A DNA stretch of 9,082 bases. Source: an uncultured Clostridia bacterium (GTDB lineage Bacteria > Bacillota > Clostridia > Oscillospirales > Ruminococcaceae). Below the pieces are notes generated by a model. That model did not search any database. It was not told the origin of the DNA and worked only from the letters and a program-made list of their open reading frames with translations. The translations under genes were made by a program, and so were the position numbers. The stretch covers positions 1 to 9,082 of the forward strand of contig CAMAJC010000051.1 of assembly GCA_945835425.1 (NCBI GenBank), written 5' to 3'. Numbering within the stretch: the first letter of the stretch is position 1; the number at the start of each line of letters is the position of its first letter. This document shows, piece after piece, positions 1-6,223 of this stretch.

Positions 1-24
1 ATAGACTTATCTGGAGGAAATCGC

Positions 25-1410
25 ATGAATCAAAACGGCAACTGGCAATGGGGACAGGGTCCTGCCCCCGAAGAGCAAAACCATACGGAAAACGGCTGGA
101 ACAGCGCGCCGGGTCAGCAGGGTCAGCCGGGACAGCAGAGCCAGCCTTCCGACGGCTGGAATACCCCTGACAACGGCAGCGCACCGCCTCCGCCAAGGGC
201 AGGGCAGTGGTCCGGCATAAACCGGCAGGACCGTCCCTATACGGACGGCTGGAACAGCGCAGGCAATACGCCCGGCGGTCCCGGTGGTCTCGGTGGAACC
301 GGGTATTATTCGGCGCAGCAGGGCTTTTCTCCTTTCCCTTCGCCTGCCCAGATCGCCCGCGGGCAGCTGAAATCGACGGTGCGCCGGGTCGTTCCGGCAC
401 TGCTTATCCTGCTTTTGGTGGAATACATTTTTGCCTACGGCGTTTCGGCAGCCATTGACTTTTCGCTGGCTTCCCGCATCGAGCTCTGGCAAAGGGGATT
501 CCGCTTCCCGGACAACACCTATTTCGGCATGAGCTACGGACTTTACGACCTTTTGACCTCTTATCTGCCGGTCATTGTCGGCGAGATCGCCGCGATCATC
601 TTTTTGCGGTTTATGACAAAAATCCCGTTCCGGCAGCTGTTTGGCCGTCCGGTCATCCCGGAAAATACGGAAAACCGGTATATTGCTCCCGGCGCCGACC
701 TTTCTGCCGGAAGCCGCCATATGCCCGGCGGTATATGGGTTCTCTTTGCGGCGCTCGCCGGCATCGGCTTTTCGATGATCGGCCAGATTTTTGCCATCCT
801 TGAGTTAAACTTTCTGGACACGATCGGGTTCCCGTACTATTCCCCCGATTTCTCGACCGTCGATTACACCCTCCTGGAAACCGTCCTGATCAATCTGTAT
901 GTCTGCGTGTTCGGGCCGATACTGGAGGAGCTGATCTTCCGGGGATTTATGCTGCGGAGCCTGCAAAAGCACGGGGTCTCCTTCGCCGCCGTCTTTACGG
1001 CGATCCTGTTTACTTTGTACCATATGAATCTGGTGCAGTTGTGCGTGCCGATGCTGGTCGGGCTGTTCCTCGCGGTGCTGACCATCCGCACCGATTCGCT
1101 GATCCCGGCGATCTGCTGCCATATCCTCAACAACACCATCGCCACCCTCGGTGATTACCTGATGCCGAACGACGAGATCTGGAGCTGGGTCTACCTGATT
1201 GTCGAGTGCGCGATTTTTATCGGTATTCTGGCGATCTTCTGGATCTACTACGGCCGCCATTTCTCGCCGATCCTGCGCTGGAGAAATCCGGATATCCGCC
1301 TTTCCTCCCAGCTGGGCGCCGCCGTCGCCAGCTGGCCGACGGTCGTATTTATCTGCATCTATTTCCTGATGCTGGCCGCGTCCACCCTGATGACCATGAT
1401 GGGAGGCTGA
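25..1410 (+). CDS. CPBP-family intramembrane metalloprotease with low-complexity N-terminus
   Basis: This 461-residue protein belongs to the CPBP (CAAX protease / bacteriocin-processing, Rce1-like, Abi) family of membrane-embedded metalloproteases. All three signature motifs are visible: EELIFRG (Glu301, Glu302, Arg306), FTLYH (His333) and HILNN (His366, Asn370), which in the family form the metal-binding active site within the membrane. Hydrophobic segments lie at about 122-145, 178-197, 236-262, 285-302, 318-354, 385-408 and 435-456. Residues 1-115 are unlike the family core: rich in Gly, Gln, Pro, Asn and Trp, with three GWN(S/T) copies at 24-27, 44-47 and 75-78; this part is probably a disordered cytoplasmic tail. 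The start is supported by GGAGG at 13-17. The Nudix gene follows after 1 bp, so the two are probably co-translated. The substrate cannot be predicted; bacterial members act in peptide maturation, immunity or protein processing. Confidence 0.93.
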   Translation: MNQNGNWQWGQGPAPEEQNHTENGWNSAPGQQGQPGQQSQPSDGWNTPDNGSAPPPPRAGQWSGINRQDRPYTDGWNSAGNTPGGPGGLGGTGYYSAQQGFSPFPSPAQIARGQLKSTVRRVVPALLILLLVEYIFAYGVSAAIDFSLASRIELWQRGFRFPDNTYFGMSYGLYDLLTSYLPVIVGEIAAIIFLRFMTKIPFRQLFGRPVIPENTENRYIAPGADLSAGSRHMPGGIWVLFAALAGIGFSMIGQIFAILELNFLDTIGFPYYSPDFSTVDYTLLETVLINLYVCVFGPILEELIFRGFMLRSLQKHGVSFAAVFTAILFTLYHMNLVQLCVPMLVGLFLAVLTIRTDSLIPAICCHILNNTIATLGDYLMPNDEIWSWVYLIVECAIFIGILAIFWIYYGRHFSPILRWRNPDIRLSSQLGAAVASWPTVVFICIYFLMLAASTLMTMMGG

Positions 1411-1411
1411 C

Positions 1412-1981
1412 ATGAGCAGGCATCCAAAGAATACGCCGCCGCCGGAGCGCTGGGACCTGCTGGACAAAAACCGCGTTCCCACCGGAAAGACCCTTCGCCG
1501 GGGAGAAAAACGCCCGGAAGGCGCATACCATATCGTCGTGCTGGGCTGGGTCGTCAATGAAAAGGGCGAATTTCTCATCTCGAGACGCTGCCCGCAGAAA
1601 AACAACCCGCTCCTCTGGGAGACCACCGGCGGTGCGAAACAGGCCGGGGAAGACAGCCTTTCCGCCGTTATACGGGAGCTGCAGGAGGAGATCGGGGTGG
1701 ATGTGCGGAGAAACCGTCCGGTCTTTCTCGGTTCCAGAGAGCGGATAAACGGCGTTTATTTTGACTGCTGGATGTTTTTCAAAAACGTCCCCATTGAATC
1801 GGTCGTCCTGCAGCAGGAGGAAACCTGCGACGCCAAATGGGTAGATGATGCCCGGTTTGCAGAGATGATACAGGCAGGACAGGTCACGAGAGCCTCGGCG
1901 GAGTTTTTCCCGCTCGCCAAAGGCTGGCGCGATCTGCTGCGCAAAAAGGAAGACTTCGCGTCCCTGTCCGGAGAAAAATAA
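1412..1981 (+). CDS. Nudix hydrolase
   Basis: A 189-residue Nudix-superfamily hydrolase, an Mg-dependent cytosolic enzyme class that cleaves nucleoside diphosphates linked to another moiety. The Nudix box is perfect at residues 74-96: Gly74, Glu80, then R88-E89-L90 and E92-E93-x-G95-V96, including the metal-binding glutamates. The N-terminal stretch (WDLLDKNRVPTGKTLRRGE, about 14-32) followed by a conserved His at 40 resembles the isopentenyl-diphosphate isomerase-like / YfcD-type Nudix subgroup, but residues seen here do not fix the substrate. The ATG lies 1 bp after the CPBP stop codon, and its ribosome site (GGGAGG, 1401-1406) is inside the end of that gene, which indicates translational coupling. 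A housekeeping clean-up role is the default expectation; the pairing with a membrane protease has no obvious functional logic. Confidence 0.93.
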   Translation: MSRHPKNTPPPERWDLLDKNRVPTGKTLRRGEKRPEGAYHIVVLGWVVNEKGEFLISRRCPQKNNPLLWETTGGAKQAGEDSLSAVIRELQEEIGVDVRRNRPVFLGSRERINGVYFDCWMFFKNVPIESVVLQQEETCDAKWVDDARFAEMIQAGQVTRASAEFFPLAKGWRDLLRKKEDFASLSGEK

Positions 1982-2012
1982 AACGACACACCATGGAAAA
2001 GAGGCAATCGTC

Positions 2013-3260
2013 ATGGAAGCAGAAAACACCGAACAAAAAGAAATAAGAGACGGCCGTCTGAAACAGTATTTCAAAAGCCTTTTCAATATCCGCGGCGATA
2101 TGATGAGCTATGAAGAGATCGACCGGATGATGCTGGACAATACCGTTATCCACGGCGCCAATATGTGGATTCTGATGCTGGCAATTTTCATCGCGTCGAT
2201 CGGCCTGAATGTCAACTCGACGGCGGTCATTATCGGCGCCATGTTGATTTCTCCGCTGATGGGCGGTATTATGACGATGGGTTATTCGCTGGCGGTCCGC
2301 GACCTGACGCTGCTGCGCCGGGCACTGATCCGCTTCGGCACCCAGGTCGCCATCAGCCTGATCGCATCGACCATCTACTTCTCCCTCACGCCGCTGACCG
2401 AGCCGACCGCCGAGCTGATTGCCCGCACCAGCCCGACCCTCTGGGACGTCCTGATCGCCCTCTTCGGCGGCATTGCCGGCATGATCGGCAACACCCGCAA
2501 GAGCAAGGGCAACGTCATCCCCGGCGTCGCCATCGCAACCGCGCTGATGCCGCCGCTGTGCACCGCTGGGTATGGCCTGGCGACGGGACAGTGGAGCTTT
2601 TTCCTCGGGGCGATGTACCTGTTTTTGATCAACACCCTGTTTATCGCCCTGTCCTCCGCCCTTGTCACCCTGGCCCTCGGCGTACCGTATCATAAGATGA
2701 TCAGCGCCAAGAGCCAGAAGCGCATCAACCGTTTTATTGCCGCCATTACGGTCATTCTGGTCGTTCCCAGCATCTCCGCCGCCGCAATTACGGTGTACAA
2801 TTCCGTCCTGGATACGAATATTTCCAGCTACATCAACAACGAATTCGATTTCCCCGACACCCAGGTCGTCAAGAGCAGCACCGACAAGAGCAAGAAGGTC
2901 ATCTCCGTTTCGCTGGTCGGCGAGCCGATCTCCGGCGATGTGATTCAGGTGCTGCGCTCCAACCTCTCCAACTATAATCTGGAAAACTACACCCTCCGGG
3001 TCACCCAGAGCACCGGCACCCAAACCTCTGCCCAGCCGGATTATCAGAAGCTTGCCTCCAATGCCCCGATTATTTTCAGCAAGCTTTCCAACTGCTGCTG
3101 CGGCGTAATGTACGGTACCACCGGCCAGTGTGTCGTTCTGATCGGCAACACAACCGAAGAAGTTTCGGAAGAAGAACTGACTTCCATTAAGAACTGGCTC
3201 ATCACCGAAACCGGCACCCAGCAGGTCGAGGTTTATTTCTATGCCCCGGATGGGGAATGA
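2013..3260 (+). CDS. DUF389 family multi-pass membrane protein
   Basis: A 415-residue DUF389 protein. The diagnostic core is clear: GLNVNSTAVIIGAMLISPLM at 64-83 and GNTRKSKGNVIPGVAIATAL at 159-178, followed by MPPLCTAGYGLATG and an SFFLGAMYLFLINT-type helix at 195-208. About seven hydrophobic segments lie between residues 50 and 262. A soluble C-terminal domain of about 150 residues follows (263-415) and contains a Cys triplet at 361-363, which is unusual in a family not known for metal binding. The biochemical role of DUF389 is not established. The start is supported by GAGG at 2001-2004, eight bases upstream. A 31-bp gap to the Nudix gene suggests one operon with the two genes before it. 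Downstream are a palindromic repeat and a terminator. Confidence 0.92.
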   Translation: MEAENTEQKEIRDGRLKQYFKSLFNIRGDMMSYEEIDRMMLDNTVIHGANMWILMLAIFIASIGLNVNSTAVIIGAMLISPLMGGIMTMGYSLAVRDLTLLRRALIRFGTQVAISLIASTIYFSLTPLTEPTAELIARTSPTLWDVLIALFGGIAGMIGNTRKSKGNVIPGVAIATALMPPLCTAGYGLATGQWSFFLGAMYLFLINTLFIALSSALVTLALGVPYHKMISAKSQKRINRFIAAITVILVVPSISAAAITVYNSVLDTNISSYINNEFDFPDTQVVKSSTDKSKKVISVSLVGEPISGDVIQVLRSNLSNYNLENYTLRVTQSTGTQTSAQPDYQKLASNAPIIFSKLSNCCCGVMYGTTGQCVVLIGNTTEEVSEEELTSIKNWLITETGTQQVEVYFYAPDGE

Positions 3261-3281
3261 CAAAGGCTATGCGGGAAACGC

Positions 3282-3364
3282 GGCAGGCTGAGGGCAGCCT
3301 GCCCTACCGTTTAAGAACAGAGCACCGTAAAATATACGGTAGGGCGGGATGCCCTCATCCCGCC
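3282..3364. repeat. Double-hairpin palindromic intergenic repeat
   Basis: Two perfect 9-bp hairpins are joined by an inverted repeat. Hairpin A is GGCAGGCTG (3282-3290), loop AGGG, CAGCCTGCC (3295-3303). Hairpin B is GGCGGGATG (3343-3351), loop CCCT, CATCCCGCC (3356-3364). In addition GCCCTACCGT (3301-3310) is perfectly complementary to ACGGTAGGGC (3336-3345), so the unit can alternatively fold with a 10-bp central stem. It starts 21 bp after the DUF389 stop. The architecture is that of REP/BIME-type bacterial interspersed repeats, which can act as mRNA stabilisers or transposable palindromes. No open reading frame in it is credible. Confidence 0.8.
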
Positions 3365-3397
3365 GGTGACATATGCAAAACATCCGATATTTTATCG

Positions 3398-3430
3398 ACA
3401 GGGAGCAGTTTTTGCTCCCTCTGTTTTTTT
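3398..3430 (+). terminator. Intrinsic terminator after the CPBP-Nudix-DUF389 group
   Basis: The stem AGGGAGCA (3400-3407) pairs perfectly with TGCTCCCT (3413-3420) across a GTTTT loop. CTG and then seven T residues (3424-3430) follow. This is a textbook Rho-independent terminator on the plus strand. It separates the upstream three-gene unit from the promoter of the ECF transporter unit, about 20 bp further on. Confidence 0.88.
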
Positions 3431-3450
3431 GCAGAACCTTTCTCCCGTGC

Positions 3451-3479
3451 TTGCAATCTCCAATCTTTTCGTATATAAT
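3451..3479 (+). promoter_or_regulatory. Sigma-A type promoter for the ECF transporter unit
   Basis: TTGCAA (3451-3456) and a perfect TATAAT (3474-3479) are separated by 17 bp. Transcription would start near 3486. The site lies just behind the terminator of the preceding operon, so the transporter is an independent unit with a leader of roughly 270 nt. Confidence 0.8.
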
Positions 3480-3601
3480 AAACTTGCTGAAAAATGCGCT
3501 GTATCCGGTTTTCCGTCACTGTGGTTATCGGAAAAATGTTTTATCTTATAAAACGTATTCCTCTCCGGGAAAGAGGGAATCCGGAAGGACCTTGCATCTA
3601 T

Positions 3602-3632
3602 GTATTTTTCCCGCCGGAGGCGGGAAAAATAC
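3602..3632. repeat. Perfect 14-bp inverted repeat in the leader
   Basis: GTATTTTTCCCGCC (3602-3615) pairs perfectly with GGCGGGAAAAATAC (3619-3632) around a GGA loop. No T tract follows on either strand, so it is not an intrinsic terminator. As DNA it could be an operator or cruciform; as RNA it would be the most stable element of the transporter leader. Confidence 0.75.
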
Positions 3633-3740
3633 GGCCATATACGCTTTCGGGAAACGAAAAGTGTACGAATTAAGGTTCCTTCACTATGGAACAGCAGCAT
3701 ACTGCTTCCGGCTCCGCAGGCCGCACACAGGTTCAGCAAG

Positions 3741-3746
3741 AAAGGA
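3741..3746 (+). promoter_or_regulatory. Ribosome binding site fixing the ECF S-component start
   Basis: AAAGGA lies nine bases before the ATG at 3756. It marks that codon as the start and argues against the in-frame ATG at 3600. The upstream segment GTTCCTT (3675-3681) is partly complementary to AAAGGAC and also pairs with GGAAC at 3688-3692, so a simple switch that hides the site is conceivable but untested. Confidence 0.7.
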
Positions 3747-3755
3747 CAACTGCAT

Positions 3756-4424
3756 ATGAAAACCTCTATGAAGACCCAGACCCTGTCGTTGGTACAGATG
3801 GCGCTGTTTTCCGCCATCATTGTGGTTATGGCATTTACCCCTTTTCTCGGATATATTCCGCTGGGAGTGACCAGAGCAACCATTATCCACGTCCCGGTCA
3901 TTATCGGTTCGATCCTGCTCGGCCCCAAAAAGGGCGCGTTTTTAGGCGGCGTTTTCGGACTGACGAGCCTCATCATCAACACCTTTACGCCCACCATCAC
4001 CTCCTTCACCTTCTCGCCTTTTTATGCAGGCGGCAATATGTGTAGCCTGGTGATCTGCTTTGTTCCGCGGATTTTAATCGGCATTGTGCCGTATTTTGTC
4101 TACAAGAGCCTTTCCGCCCTCTTTAAACAGGCGAAAAAGAAAGGGCTTTGGGACACCCTGTCCCTCGGCGTCGCAGGGCTTCTCGGCTCGCTGGTCAACA
4201 CCGGCCTGGTCATGAGCCTGATCTATGTCTGCTTCGGCAAATCCTATGCCGCCGCCAAAGAGGTCAGCTATGACGTCCTCTATAAAGTCATCCTCAGCGT
4301 CGTCGCCGTCAACGGCATCCCCGAGGCGATCGTCGCCGCTATTCTGACCGCCGTTATCTGCAAGGTGCTGATCCGGTTCCTCCGGTCGAGCAGCGCCGGT
4401 GCAGGGACGACCGTGCAGAAATAA
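3756..4424 (+). CDS. panT: ECF transporter S component, probably pantothenate (PanT-like)
   Basis: A 222-residue integral membrane protein of the ECF S-component family: small substrate-binding subunits that capture a vitamin and dock onto a shared energising module (two ATPases and EcfT). The N-terminal helix (about 8-34) and the stretch TRATIIHVPVIIGSILLGPK (39-58), continuing into GAFLGGVFGLTSLIINT (60-76), match my memory of the group annotated as the pantothenate transporter PanT. Further hydrophobic segments lie at about 95-116, 133-161 and 176-207. No EcfA or EcfT gene is present, as expected for a group II system that shares a module encoded elsewhere. The start at 3756 has AAAGGA nine bases upstream; an in-frame ATG at 3600 would add 52 basic residues that do not look like the family. 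The nearby CoaX genes support pantothenate as substrate, since CoaX phosphorylates imported pantothenate. Family assignment is firm, substrate is inference. Confidence 0.85.
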   Translation: MKTSMKTQTLSLVQMALFSAIIVVMAFTPFLGYIPLGVTRATIIHVPVIIGSILLGPKKGAFLGGVFGLTSLIINTFTPTITSFTFSPFYAGGNMCSLVICFVPRILIGIVPYFVYKSLSALFKQAKKKGLWDTLSLGVAGLLGSLVNTGLVMSLIYVCFGKSYAAAKEVSYDVLYKVILSVVAVNGIPEAIVAAILTAVICKVLIRFLRSSSAGAGTTVQK

Positions 4425-4441
4425 TTGTCTGATTTTACGCC

Positions 4442-4476
4442 AAAGCGGCGGACTGTCCCGGCAGCCGCCGCTTTTT
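4442..4476 (+). terminator. Intrinsic terminator after the ECF S component
   Basis: AAAGCGGCGG (4442-4451) pairs perfectly over 10 bp with CCGCCGCTTT (4465-4474), and the T run continues to 4476. The stem begins 17 bp after the stop codon and closes a single-gene transporter unit. Confidence 0.87.
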
Positions 4477-4488
4477 CACCTCTTTTTA

Positions 4489-4517
4489 TTGAATTTGCGC
4501 CCGTTATCCGATATAAT
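4489..4517 (+). promoter_or_regulatory. Sigma-A type promoter for the GNAT gene
   Basis: TTGAAT (4489-4494) and a perfect TATAAT (4512-4517) are 17 bp apart, immediately after the preceding terminator. The predicted transcript would have a short leader of about 40 nt before the ATG at 4566. Confidence 0.8.
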
Positions 4518-4565
4518 GGAGTCAGCGCTCCTCTGTAAAAATATTCCCCGGATGGAGGTATAAAA

Positions 4566-5015
4566 ATGAACGCTATACGGCAGGCAAGGCCGGAAGACGC
4601 GGGAAGACTGGCTGAAATTGAAGTCTTCAATTACCGGCTGAACTTTTACCCGATCTTTAAAAGCGACAAGTTTTATTTTGATATCCTGCAGGTTTCCTCC
4701 AAAGCGGAGGAATATCGGTCCAACCCGCAGCTCCTGCAAAACACCTGGGTATATGACGACGGCGTTGTCAAAGGCTTTATCCGGGTCGATGGGACAGAGG
4801 TGCAAAAGCTCTTTGTCGAGCCTGCGCTGCATGGACAGGCTATCGGTGCGGTGCTGCTGGAATACATGATTGAAAGCCGCGGGGTGGACCATCTCTGGGC
4901 GCTGGAAAAGAATTTAAAAGCCATCCGGTTTTATGAACGGCACGGATTCCGCCTCACTGAAAATAAAAAGCTGGAGGAAGGAACGCCCGAATACCTCGTA
5001 CAGCTGGTGCGGTAA
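4566..5015 (+). CDS. GNAT family N-acetyltransferase
   Basis: A 149-residue GNAT-fold acyltransferase that would transfer an acetyl group from acetyl-CoA to an amine. The beta4-alpha3 core LFVEPALHGQAIGAVLLEYM (82-101) carries the acetyl-CoA pyrophosphate loop, although its usual Arg/Gln-x-x-Gly-x-Gly pattern is here His89-x-x-Ala92-x-Gly94, a weakened version. The C-terminal ALEKNLKAIRFYERHGF (112-128) is the typical beta5-alpha4 segment with the conserved Asn and the FYE..GF turn. Length is normal for a single-domain member. GGAGG (4554-4558) lies seven bases before the start. It has its own promoter and is preceded by a terminator, so it is probably monocistronic. The substrate is unknown. 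A link to CoA metabolism through the neighbouring coaX genes is possible but rests only on proximity. Confidence 0.92.
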   Translation: MNAIRQARPEDAGRLAEIEVFNYRLNFYPIFKSDKFYFDILQVSSKAEEYRSNPQLLQNTWVYDDGVVKGFIRVDGTEVQKLFVEPALHGQAIGAVLLEYMIESRGVDHLWALEKNLKAIRFYERHGFRLTENKKLEEGTPEYLVQLVR

Positions 5016-5114
5016 CCGTAAAAAACTGGACACGTTTGAAAAAAGGAAGGAACTCCCATCGGAGGTTCCCCAGCTTGTTGAAAAAGTTGTCTATTGATGA
5101 TTTGTAGTTGTAGC

Positions 5115-5131
5115 GGCGACCTGCGGTCGCC
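5115..5131. repeat. REP-like hairpin, left arm
   Basis: GGCGACC (5115-5121), loop TGC, GGTCGCC (5125-5131) is a perfect 7-bp stem preceded by GTAGC. The 25-nt stretch 5111-5134 plus the preceding G is identical, in reverse complement, to the copy at 7259-7283. Two bases beyond its CACC end comes GACATAAGCCAAACATC (5135-5151), also found after the unrelated hairpin at 3343-3364. Confidence 0.8.
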
Positions 5132-5203
5132 ACCGACATAAGCCAAACATCTAGTTTCTTATTTATATAAATTAAACGTTTCGTGAAGTCACACAAATTT
5201 GGT

Positions 5204-5220
5204 GGCGGTCGCAGACCGCC
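5204..5220. repeat. REP-like hairpin, right arm, with compensatory changes
   Basis: GGCGGTC (5204-5210), loop GCA, GACCGCC (5214-5220) is a perfect 7-bp stem. Read in the same orientation as the left-arm copy, two base pairs differ (A-T to G-C and C-G to T-A), each changed on both sides, so pairing is conserved while sequence is not. Confidence 0.8.
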
Positions 5221-5317
5221 GCTACAAGCAAATGATTGTTACATTTGATTTTTATATACTTTCTCGACAAGCTGAGAAACTCCCATCGAAAGTTCCCATA
5301 AGAAAGGACTGAGCCCT

Positions 5318-6097
5318 ATGATCCTGGCACTGGACGCGGGCAATACCAATATCTGCGTCGGCTGCATCGATGAGGAAGGCTGCCATATGACTGCCCGCAT
5401 CGCTACCGACCGCAGCAAAACCGAGGATGAATACGCCGTGATTCTGGGCAGCATCCTGCGGTTAAACGGCATCTCTCCCGAAACCCTCACCGGCAGCATC
5501 ATCTCCTCTGTCGTTCCGCCGGTCAACGGAGTGCTGATGCTGGCAGCGGAGATGGTCACCGGACGGACGCCGATCCTTGTCCGTCCCGGCATCAAGACCG
5601 GGCTGTCCCTGCGGGTGGAAAACCCCGACGGCCTGGGCAGCGACCGCATCGTCGACACTGTCGCCGCATCCGCCCTCTATCCCTGCCCGGTGATCGTCGT
5701 CGATATGGGGACGATGACCACCCTCTCGATCGTCAGTAAAGAGCACGAATTTCTTGGCGGCGTCATCTGCCCCGGCATCCGCCTGTCGCAGGAGGCGCTG
5801 GCGCGGAATACCTCCCAGCTCCCCTCCATCAGCCTGGAAGCGCCTGCACGGGCCATCGGCCGCAATACGGTCGAGTGCATGAAGAGCGGCGCCATCTACG
5901 GCACAGCCGCCATGGTGGACGGACTGATCCGCGGCATCAAAAAGGAGCTGCCTGCCGGTCAGGAGGCAAGCGTCGTCCTGACCGGCGGCATGTCCCGCTG
6001 GATCGCGCCCTACTGCCGGGAAAAAGTGATTATTGACAGCGACCTGCTGCTCAAAGGGCTGTGGATTTTGTACCAGAAAAACGTCCGCACCCAGTAA
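5318..6097 (+). CDS. coaX: Type III pantothenate kinase
   Basis: A 259-residue CoaX, the normal family length. CoaX phosphorylates pantothenate with ATP, the first step of coenzyme A synthesis; it is a cytosolic ASKHA-fold dimer. Visible motifs are DAGNTN at 6-11 (phosphate loop, Asp6), T30-D31-R32 and KTEDEY (34-39), SSVVPPVN (63-70), GIKTGL (91-96), GSDR at 107-110 with Asp109 at the position of the catalytic base assigned in Thermotoga and Pseudomonas structures, VVDMGTMTT (127-135, Asp129), CPGIRLS (151-157), GRNTVECMKSGAIYG (181-195), LTGG (221-224) and the C-terminal LLLKGLW-LYQKN. Small departures are Met133, where Ala is usual, and Asp113 where Asn is common. AGAAAGGA (5301-5308) lies nine bases before the ATG. 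No terminator follows. All key residues are kept, so this is presumed to be the active kinase, fed by the PanT-like importer upstream. Confidence 0.94.
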   Translation: MILALDAGNTNICVGCIDEEGCHMTARIATDRSKTEDEYAVILGSILRLNGISPETLTGSIISSVVPPVNGVLMLAAEMVTGRTPILVRPGIKTGLSLRVENPDGLGSDRIVDTVAASALYPCPVIVVDMGTMTTLSIVSKEHEFLGGVICPGIRLSQEALARNTSQLPSISLEAPARAIGRNTVECMKSGAIYGTAAMVDGLIRGIKKELPAGQEASVVLTGGMSRWIAPYCREKVIIDSDLLLKGLWILYQKNVRTQ

Positions 6098-6113
6098 AAT
6101 GCGCCCCGCAACT

Positions 6114-6135
6114 GCCGGTTGACAGATTGACCGGC
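6114..6135 (+). repeat. Short stem-loop after coaX
   Basis: GCCGGT (6114-6119) pairs with ACCGGC (6130-6135) across a 10-base loop. It starts 17 bp after the coaX stop. There is no T run behind it, so it is at best a weak or Rho-assisted terminator or mRNA end protector; TTGAC occurs twice within it (6119-6123 and 6127-6131). Confidence 0.4.
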
Positions 6136-6144
6136 CGCAGCTTC

Positions 6145-6173
6145 TTGCCTGCAACCGCAAAATACGGTATTAT
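6145..6173 (+). promoter_or_regulatory. Sigma-A type promoter for the XRE regulator
   Basis: TTGCCT (6145-6150) and TATTAT (6168-6173) are separated by 17 bp, in the 126-bp gap before the regulator gene. The predicted leader is about 45 nt. This promoter would also serve the second coaX copy if transcription continues through the repeat at 7259-7323. Confidence 0.6.
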
Positions 6174-6223
6174 CCAGTCAGCGGCTGAGATATTGCAGCT
6201 GGATTTGAAAGGAGCGGAACATA

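Larger units (their letters stand above)
3486..3755 (+). promoter_or_regulatory. Long hairpin-rich 5' leader, candidate cis-regulatory RNA
   Basis: From the predicted start site to the ECF transporter ATG there are about 270 nt without a credible gene. Stems in order: TTTTCCG (3509-3515) with CGGAAAA (3529-3535); ATGTTTTAT (3536-3544) with ATAAAACGT (3548-3556, one G-T pair); ATTCCTCT (3557-3564) with AGAGGGAAT (3572-3580, one bulged G), whose loop CCGG (3565-3568) can pair with CCGG at 3581-3584 as an H-type pseudoknot; a perfect 14-bp stem at 3602-3632; GTTCC (3675-3679) with GGAAC (3688-3692); and AGCAG (3693-3697) with CTGCT (3702-3706). I do not recognise any named riboswitch consensus. 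No terminator lies inside the leader, so control, if any, would act on translation or stability. The stems are seen by eye; function is inferred. Confidence 0.5.
5051..5297. mobile_element. MITE-like inverted-repeat element, about 247 bp, no ORF
   Basis: Two long arms (5051-5134 and 5201-5297) are imperfect inverted repeats around a 66-bp AT-rich centre. Arm-end landmarks are CAGCTTG (5071-5077) with CAAGCTG (5268-5274), extended to CAGCTTGTTGAAAAAGT against CAGCTTGTCGAGAAAGT (2 mismatches in 17). Inside them lie related ATTTG..TTGTAGCGGC segments and a GC-rich hairpin in each arm. The outer ends, AACTCCCATCGGAGGTTCCC (5051-5070) and AACTCCCATCGAAAGTTCCC (5278-5297), are also 18/20 direct repeats and individually quasi-palindromic. 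The element fills most of the 302-bp gap between the GNAT gene and coaX. No transposase is encoded, so any movement would need one in trans. A weak promoter-like pair (ATGATT 5232-5237, TATACT 5255-5260, 17-bp spacer) in the right arm could drive coaX. Confidence 0.75.

Noticed and set aside
805..1626. Minus-strand open frame across the CPBP and Nudix genes
   Set aside because: It spans two genuine genes on the other strand and has no family resemblance.
1884..3263. Long minus-strand open frame (459 codons) opposite the DUF389 gene
   Set aside because: Its translation is a low-complexity Gly/Asp/Gln/His-rich product typical of the antisense of a GC-rich gene, with no domain; the plus strand holds an unmistakable DUF389 protein.
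3257..3478. Small plus-strand frame overlapping the DUF389 stop codon (ATGA)
   Set aside because: It merely translates the palindromic repeat and runs through the terminator into the next promoter; no domain and no own ribosome site.
3602..3632. 14-bp hairpin as an intrinsic terminator or attenuator
   Set aside because: No T tract follows the stem on either strand, so it is listed only as an inverted repeat.
3600..3755. Upstream in-frame start for the ECF S component
   Set aside because: AAGGA at 3585-3589 is a tolerable ribosome site, but the 52 extra residues are basic, cover the perfect hairpin and do not resemble S components; the ATG at 3756 has a better site and gives the expected length.
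6119..6124. Perfect TTGACA -35 box after coaX
   Set aside because: No -10-like hexamer lies 16-18 bp downstream; the TTGCCT/TATTAT pair further on is a better promoter.
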